Both the position numbers and the translations under genes were made by a program. Shown here piece by piece: positions 59,548-64,000 of a stretch of 64,000 bases of DNA. Under the pieces are notes generated by a model. It had not been told where the DNA came from and did not search any database. It saw only the letters and a list, made by a program, of their open reading frames with translations. The DNA is from Commensalibacter melissae (GTDB lineage Bacteria > Pseudomonadota > Alphaproteobacteria > Acetobacterales > Acetobacteraceae): the NCBI RefSeq assembly GCF_003691365.1, contig NZ_CP033087.1:696501-760500 (forward strand), written 5' to 3'. The stretch's first letter is position 1. The number at the start of each line of letters is the position of its first letter.

Positions 59548-60480
59548 TTATTTTTTAAAGATATCAACAAGTTTATTTAAAATTTCTAAGGCTTCATGAC
59601 GTGGGCGCTGAAAGACATTACGTCCAATTATAGCTCCGTTTGCACCGCCATCTTTTAGTGATTGATATGTTTCTAAAAGATTTTTTTCCGAGGTATGGGT
59701 TCCGCCTGAAAAAATAACCAATCGACGTCCGGCAAAAGCGGATTGCATGATATGTTCAGTGCGTTTGGTTAAACTGGAAATGTCAATTTTTTCTTTTTCA
59801 TACACTTTTTTGGCTTCAGGCAAATGTAGATGAGCCGTGGGTGGCTTAATTTTAATAATATGGGCACCCATTTGAGCGGCAATATGTGCGGCATAGGCAC
59901 AGACATCAATGGCGGTTTCACCATCTTTATCCAGTGAGGGGCCACGTGGATAACTCCAAATGACTGAAATTAATCCAACGGATTTTGCTTCCTCAATAAT
60001 TTCCTGAAGATTTCTCATCTGATCATAAAAATAATCACTTGCGGGATATATTGTATATCCGATACCGACACAACCTAAACGGAGAGCTTCCTTAACTGAA
60101 CCTGTTATTCCCTGATTTTTTGCATTGTTCAGGCAATTTGCATTGTTAAGTTTAAGAATGGTTGGAATTTGATGGGCATAGATGCCGGCCCCACATTCCA
60201 ACGCTCCCAATGGAGCAGCATAAGCGTTCAATCCTGTGTCAATGGCAAGTTCATAATGATAATGAGGATCATAGGCCGCTGGATTGACAGCGAATGATCT
60301 TGCTGGTCCATGTTCTACCCCTTGATCAACAGGGAGAATAATAAGTTTGCCTGTTCCCGATAGTTTACCGTGCATTAACAACCGTGCAAGATTACGTTTT
60401 GTTACCGGGCTATCACTTTCGTAATTATTAAGAATATGTTTAATTTGAGGGGTTAGTTTCATTGTTAGACCTAAAAACAA
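59548..60480 (-). CDS. Class I fructose-bisphosphate aldolase (DhnA/FbaB type)
   Basis: A 310-residue aldolase of the DhnA-like class I family. Its landmarks are LIILPVDQGVEHGPARSF, GCVGIGYTIYPASDYFYDQ, SVIWSYPRGPSLDK, the Schiff-base lysine region IIKIKPPTAHLHLPEA, and VIFSGGTHTSEKNLL. It cleaves fructose 1,6-bisphosphate to triose phosphates, or the reverse for gluconeogenesis. Many acetic acid bacteria lack phosphofructokinase, so a gluconeogenic or pentose-phosphate-linked role is plausible; that is inference. ATG at 60480; an in-frame MKLTPQ six codons later is an alternative start. Confidence 0.9.
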   Translation of the reverse strand: MFLGLTMKLTPQIKHILNNYESDSPVTKRNLARLLMHGKLSGTGKLIILPVDQGVEHGPARSFAVNPAAYDPHYHYELAIDTGLNAYAAPLGALECGAGIYAHQIPTILKLNNANCLNNAKNQGITGSVKEALRLGCVGIGYTIYPASDYFYDQMRNLQEIIEEAKSVGLISVIWSYPRGPSLDKDGETAIDVCAYAAHIAAQMGAHIIKIKPPTAHLHLPEAKKVYEKEKIDISSLTKRTEHIMQSAFAGRRLVIFSGGTHTSEKNLLETYQSLKDGGANGAIIGRNVFQRPRHEALEILNKLVDIFKK

Positions 60481-60574
60481 ATCATTAGAGAAGTGGAAAA
60501 TTATAATATTCTTTTTCAGAAAGGATAGTAAAATTAAGTTTATGTGATTTTTTGTAATATGAAATAGTCATTAC

Positions 60575-61024
60575 TTAGAAGTAAGAGAATCTTAATTCGG
60601 TCAAGTCAAAACTTTCTGAACGTTTGGTTAAAATAGTCGCTTGAAGTGAGTCCGCACGATTTTTGAGGAGGTTAAACTGTTTTGATTTTGAATTAAAGAG
60701 TATTTTTTTTTGGCCAAGTCTCAAAGCCGCCAATGCCAATCCGGCACTATCGTAGCAATCTAGTGCGTCATCAGTTGGATTTGAAAAAAGTTGTTTGCCA
60801 AATTTTATAAGTTGCATCCACCAGCGTACACCCATATAAGCAACAGCATTCTGGGGAGAGATGAAAGTTATAGGGCAGTAATTATTTTTAATATGTGAAG
60901 TAATAAAGTAAAATTGGGATAAATGATTGACGGTAAAAAAATATGCATTTGTATCAGTAGTGTATTTATTAAATGAGAAAATTATATTTTTTTGTGATAT
61001 AAAAGTGAATTTATGGGCTTGCAT
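60575..61024 (-). CDS. Uncharacterised protein, 149 residues
   Basis: I do not recognise a named family. The C-terminal part looks constrained: PQNAVAYMGVRWWMQLIKFG, then DDALDCYDSAGLALAALRLGQKKILF, with a patterned hydrophobic core ending in an acidic/basic tail. The N-terminal 50 residues are less ordered. The start used is ATG at 61024. It lies upstream of the aldolase on the same strand with 94 bases between, and divergent from the zapA cluster. It has no signal peptide or membrane helix, so it is probably cytosolic. Confidence 0.6.
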   Translation of the reverse strand: MQAHKFTFISQKNIIFSFNKYTTDTNAYFFTVNHLSQFYFITSHIKNNYCPITFISPQNAVAYMGVRWWMQLIKFGKQLFSNPTDDALDCYDSAGLALAALRLGQKKILFNSKSKQFNLLKNRADSLQATILTKRSESFDLTELRFSYF

Positions 61025-61120
61025 TTTGGATAAGTGTCTTTTTTTAAGTATTTAATCGATAATTACCTTTAAAAAATAAAAAGGTTTTTATTATTTGGAT
61101 ATCATATAAGGTGTAATAAC

Positions 61121-61396
61121 ATGGAAACGCATGAAGTCATTAGTACAATTGAATCTGATAATAAAAACAATTCAGAAAAAATAAATATATTGTCTATAAA
61201 CAATACTGAGGAGGGAAATAATCAGGATTCATCAGATAAAAAGCTTGAAAAGGCGTTTGATAAAATAGAATTTTTTTTAGACAAAAAATTATCTTCACTT
61301 GATTTTATAAATTCAAATAAAAGTGCAGATAAAATTTTAGCAAATTTAGACATTTTAATTACCCAGGTAAAAGATGTATTATTAAAAGTGGATTAG
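61121..61396 (+). CDS. Small charged protein upstream of zapA
   Basis: A 91-residue acidic protein with an asparagine/serine-rich disordered first half and a helical, coiled-coil-like second half (KLEKAFDKIEFFLDKKLSSLDF, ILANLDILITQVKDVLLKV). Small coiled-coil proteins commonly precede zapA in alphaproteobacteria. The stop abuts the open frame of zapA, so they are cotranscribed. A role in division-ring assembly is possible but unproven. Confidence 0.65.
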   Translation: METHEVISTIESDNKNNSEKINILSINNTEEGNNQDSSDKKLEKAFDKIEFFLDKKLSSLDFINSNKSADKILANLDILITQVKDVLLKVD

Positions 61397-61435
61397 TTGG
61401 AAAATAAAATTAACAAGATCGTTAGAGATGAAAGA

Positions 61436-61777
61436 ATGGCGCAAGTAACAATTTCCATTAATGGTTTTAATTATACAGTTGGATGTGAGGATGGGCAGGA
61501 AGGTCATTTACAGGCAATGGCCAATATTGTTGAACAACATATAGATATGATACGAAAGATAGGGGGTCAGAGTGGTGAGGGACGCTTGTTGGCTCTGGCA
61601 AGCCTGATTATGGCAGATAAGCTTCATGACATAACTAATCAATTGAATGCATTGGAAAAAAAACAAAATGAGCATGAGATTGAGGTTTTAAGAAACAAGA
61701 ACCGTGAATTGCAAGAACAATTAAAATATTTCTCCGAACGGGCGGAGACTATTGCAGACAGGATTGAAATAGCCTAA
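61436..61777 (+). CDS. zapA: Cell division protein ZapA
   Basis: A 113-residue protein beginning MAQVTISINGFNYTVGCEDGQEGHLQ, the ZapA globular head. A coiled-coil C-terminus follows (LNALEKKQNEHEIEVL, LRNKNRELQEQLKYF). ZapA bundles FtsZ filaments at the division site. The frame is open to a TTG at 61397, but ATG 61436 matches known ZapA N-termini. The 6S RNA gene begins just after the stop. Confidence 0.9.
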   Translation: MAQVTISINGFNYTVGCEDGQEGHLQAMANIVEQHIDMIRKIGGQSGEGRLLALASLIMADKLHDITNQLNALEKKQNEHEIEVLRNKNRELQEQLKYFSERAETIADRIEIA

Positions 61778-61786
61778 ATATATAAT

Positions 61787-61942
61787 GGAGGCTGCTTGGT
61801 TCGTTAGAAAGTTCATCTCCTGGGCCGATAATTTCTTCCAAGGGAGCTGGCGCTGACGTAATCGTGGTTTCGTTATTCTGGCACCCACCTGTATTTGCAG
61901 GTCCGGAAGAGCTGACAGTTCGACGGCTATGGCGGCTTCTTT
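61787..61942 (+). ncRNA. ssrS: 6S RNA (RNA polymerase regulator)
   Basis: The interval between zapA and fau is the standard 6S RNA locus. The ends pair (GGAGGCTGC at 61787-61795 with GCGGCTTCT at 61932-61940, allowing GU pairs). Interior segments match alphaproteobacterial 6S landmarks: GGGCCGATAATTT, CCAAGGGAGCTGGCG, CTGGCACCCACCTG and CAGGTCCGGAAGAGCTGAC. A perfect TATAAT (61781-61786) overlaps the zapA 3' end. 6S RNA mimics an open promoter and sequesters sigma70 RNA polymerase in slow growth. Ends are approximate. Confidence 0.85.
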
Positions 61943-61962
61943 ATTTTTATTAAAAGACATAG

Positions 61963-62535
61963 ATGCAAAATATTTCAAATCAAAAAAAAATGCTGCGACA
62001 AAAAATGCGGCAATTGAGAATTGAAAATCAAATTTTACAGCAAAAAAAAAATAAACAGTTAAATCGAAATATTGTTCAGTATATTCATAAAAAACATTTT
62101 CGTAGTCAGAAAATTGCGTTTTTTTGGCCTCTTGAATTTGAAGCGGACATACGGGATAGTTTGCATGAATTATATCGGCAGGGATATCGTATTCTATTAC
62201 CCGAAACGCCACCGGTGGGATTGGCCTTGCAGTTTCACTTATGGTATCCGGAAGTGCAGTTGAGGTCTGGACGGTATAAAACCTTATATCCAGATACGGA
62301 AATCATGCACCCCCAGATAATTATGCTACCCTTACTGGCATTTGACCGGAAGGGTAATCGATTGGGTTATGGTGGAGGGTATTATGATAGAACATTGGCT
62401 GTTTATCCGATGGTTAAAACCGCTGGTATTGCTTTTTCCTATCAAGAGGTATCAACCGTACCGGTTGAAAAATTTGATTGTTCTTTACAAACGATCATTA
62501 CTGAAACAGAAATTATTTACAGTCAGAAGGATTAA
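61963..62535 (+). CDS. fau: 5-formyltetrahydrofolate cyclo-ligase
   Basis: A 190-residue MTHFS-family enzyme. The ATP-binding motif is LLAFDRKGNRLGYGGGYYDR, preceded by KIAFFWPLEFEADIRD. It converts 5-formyl-THF to 5,10-methenyl-THF with ATP. It follows 6S RNA, the same order as zapA-ssrS-ygfA in E. coli, and probably shares its transcript. Confidence 0.93.
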   Translation: MQNISNQKKMLRQKMRQLRIENQILQQKKNKQLNRNIVQYIHKKHFRSQKIAFFWPLEFEADIRDSLHELYRQGYRILLPETPPVGLALQFHLWYPEVQLRSGRYKTLYPDTEIMHPQIIMLPLLAFDRKGNRLGYGGGYYDRTLAVYPMVKTAGIAFSYQEVSTVPVEKFDCSLQTIITETEIIYSQKD

Positions 62536-62537
62536 AG

Positions 62538-63356
62538 GTGCGTATTGCTTTTCTAGGGGATATAGTAGGTCGTAGTGGTCGAGAAGCCGTTATAAAAGAA
62601 TTGCCCATGTTAAGATCTAAACTAAGTTTGGATCAGGTTATTGTAAATGCAGAAAATGCAAGTCACGGATTTGGGTTGTCTCCTATTATCGCACAGGATC
62701 TTTTCAGGGCGGGTGTCGATGTTATTACCTTGGGTAATCACAGTTGGGATCGTAAAGACCTGATTGCCTATATCGCACAGGATCCACGTATAGTCAGACC
62801 TATTAACTATCCCATCGGGACTCCGGGACAGGGCTATCATATCTCCTTTACAAAGGATGAAAAAAAAATATTGGTTATCAATGCAATGGGTCGTCTATAT
62901 ATGGATCCGCTTGATGATCCTTTTAAAATGATTGAAACTCTTTTGATATCCTATCGCTTGGGTGAAACAGTAGATGCCATATTGATAGATATACATGCCG
63001 AGGCTTCAAGTGAGAAAATGTCTCTTGGATATTATTTGGATGGAAAAGTTTCTGGGGTTATAGGAACGCATACGCATGTTCCTACCGCTGATTATCGGAT
63101 TTTGCCGTTGGGTACTGCCTATCAAACGGATGCGGGTATGTGTGGGGATTATAACAGTGTCATCGGTATGCAGAAAGAAGCGGCCATTAACCGTTTTGTT
63201 ACAAAAATGCCTGGATATCGTTTTCAGCCAGCCGAAGGATCAGCCACTATTTGTGGATTATTCATTGAAACAGATGATGCAACGGGATTGGCAAAACGTA
63301 CGTTTCCCATTCGTTTCCAGGGTGAGCTGGACACTTTTTTGCCTGATATAAAATAA
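62538..63356 (+). CDS. YmdB-type metallophosphoesterase (TIGR00282 family)
   Basis: A 272-residue phosphoesterase with GTG start (MRIAFLGDIVGRSGREAV). The motifs VNAENASHGFGLSP, DVITLGNHSWDRKDLI, GTHTHVPTADYRILPLGTAYQTDAGMCGDY define the family, with D, N and H metal ligands. Homologues cleave 2',3'-cyclic nucleotides. It starts 2 bases after fau. Confidence 0.9.
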   Translation: MRIAFLGDIVGRSGREAVIKELPMLRSKLSLDQVIVNAENASHGFGLSPIIAQDLFRAGVDVITLGNHSWDRKDLIAYIAQDPRIVRPINYPIGTPGQGYHISFTKDEKKILVINAMGRLYMDPLDDPFKMIETLLISYRLGETVDAILIDIHAEASSEKMSLGYYLDGKVSGVIGTHTHVPTADYRILPLGTAYQTDAGMCGDYNSVIGMQKEAAINRFVTKMPGYRFQPAEGSATICGLFIETDDATGLAKRTFPIRFQGELDTFLPDIK

Positions 63357-63369
63357 AGCAGAATACAAC

Positions 63370-64000
63370 TCATTGCCGCAATAAAATATAATTGATTTTT
63401 AAATCCATATCAAAATGATCTGGAAGATCCGGAGGGATTTTGGGTAGTTGTGCATTTCTGAACATTCCAAGGATTGCCGCATCCAGAGCGTCAGAACCTG
63501 AGGAATTGGTGAGATTTATCGAGAGAACTTGCCCATCCCGGCTGATAACGACATGAACAGAAGGACTGCCATCTTCTCCTTTACGAATAGCATCAGGTGG
63601 ATAATACATATGTTGTTGGATCCAGGCTGCAATTAAATCACTGTAATCGGAACTTACCCCTTTAATAGTAAATTTATCTGCATACGGAGTATTGATTTTA
63701 CCATTTTTGACCATGGGACCAGTGGACATATTAATGGCTGAACGTGACCCCTGGGGTTTTATTTTTGCCATTCTGCGATGAGAAGCGTTTGGATTTTCAT
63801 TAAAATCCAAGTTTGTCAGGTTTTCAAAAGGTGATTGAGATCTTACGGGATGAGCAGTTTTTCTTTTGATCCGTGGGGGAATATTTTTATAAAAATATTT
63901 ATGTTCTTGATTTAAATTGATTTTCCTGTTTTTGTGTCTCGATTTTTCTTTTTTGGATGGTATTGGTTCCGCATCGGGTTGTGGAACTGTTATTCTGTTT
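63370..64000 (-). CDS. TonB-like energy transducer (partial)
   Basis: The frame is open to the window edge, so the N-terminus (cytosolic tail and membrane helix) lies outside. The visible part has a basic, proline-containing linker rich in K and R (for example RHKNRK, PPRIKRK) and a TonB C-terminal domain: DLIAAWIQQHMYYPPDAIRKGE, SVHVVISRDGQVLSINLTNSSG, SDALDAAILGMFRNAQLPKIPPDL. TonB passes inner-membrane energy to outer-membrane receptors. No ExbB/ExbD genes are in view. Convergent with the phosphoesterase, 13 bases apart. Confidence 0.82.
   Translation of the reverse strand, partial: NRITVPQPDAEPIPSKKEKSRHKNRKINLNQEHKYFYKNIPPRIKRKTAHPVRSQSPFENLTNLDFNENPNASHRRMAKIKPQGSRSAINMSTGPMVKNGKINTPYADKFTIKGVSSDYSDLIAAWIQQHMYYPPDAIRKGEDGSPSVHVVISRDGQVLSINLTNSSGSDALDAAILGMFRNAQLPKIPPDLPDHFDMDLKINYILLRQ

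Noticed and set aside
61791-61810. tRNA-like GGTTCG element
   Set aside because: No acceptor stem, anticodon arm or CCA-type ends; the sequence belongs to 6S RNA.
61721-62212. Long minus-strand ORF of 163 codons across 6S RNA and fau
   Set aside because: It is antisense to zapA's end, the structured 6S RNA and fau; the composition shows no protein family and the plus-strand features are far better supported.

Overview
The window reads as a chromosomal segment of an AT-rich alphaproteobacterium. The gene orders support this: the secA / PpiC / argJ region, yebC-ruvCAB-ybgC-tolQRAB-pal-cpoB-tilS-ftsH-folP-glmM, zapA-6S RNA-fau, plus a CarD regulator and a TamA/TamB pair. The low GC, membrane D-lactate dehydrogenase, fructokinase and general gene style fit an acetic acid bacterium (Acetobacteraceae) of the low-GC, insect-symbiont kind such as Commensalibacter. 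The genus is an inference from sequence style, not a search result.

Layout. 1-7.5 kb: a truncated DsbA-like oxidoreductase, a DUF486 membrane protein and a PfkB sugar kinase, then a leftward run plsC / miaB-phoH-ybeY-corC (tRNA modification, rRNA maturation, envelope). 7.7-14.1 kb: tamA-tamB, outer-membrane protein and lipid export. 14.2-17.7 kb: leftward dld, carD and a bestrophin-like channel. 18.1-22.7 kb: a two-gene type III restriction-modification system, the only clear defence or accessory locus. 22.8-26.9 kb: GNAT acetyltransferase, AraC regulator and two aldo/keto reductases. 27-30.7 kb: leftward PpiC-argJ-rlmN, divergent from secA. 30.9-48.7 kb: a long rightward block with secA, yebC, ruvCAB, ybgC, the Tol-Pal system, tilS, ftsH, folP and glmM. 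48.7-52 kb: a glutamine amidotransferase, a divergent peroxiredoxin/oxyR pair, rpmJ and an OmpA-like protein. 52-56 kb: suhB and a complete EF-P beta-lysylation module (efp, epmB, epmA). 56-61 kb: a FAS1-domain protein, a decayed gene, thiE, a GtrA/GtrB-type pair, a class I aldolase and an uncharacterised conserved-looking protein. 61-64 kb: zapA, 6S RNA, fau, a YmdB-type phosphoesterase and a TonB-like protein cut by the window end.

The genes mostly serve housekeeping: envelope integrity (Tol-Pal, Tam, CorC, PlsC), recombination (RuvABC), translation quality (MiaB, RlmN, TilS, EF-P with EpmA/EpmB, YbeY, L36) and peroxide defence (OxyR/peroxiredoxin). I found no CRISPR array, transposase, integrase, tRNA or convincing new multi-gene system. 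The points most worth checking are a near-leaderless carD promoter, a palindrome in the oxyR/peroxiredoxin gap, a hairpin just before secA, the type III R-M island, a decaying secreted-protein gene, and two small uncharacterised proteins near zapA and the aldolase.
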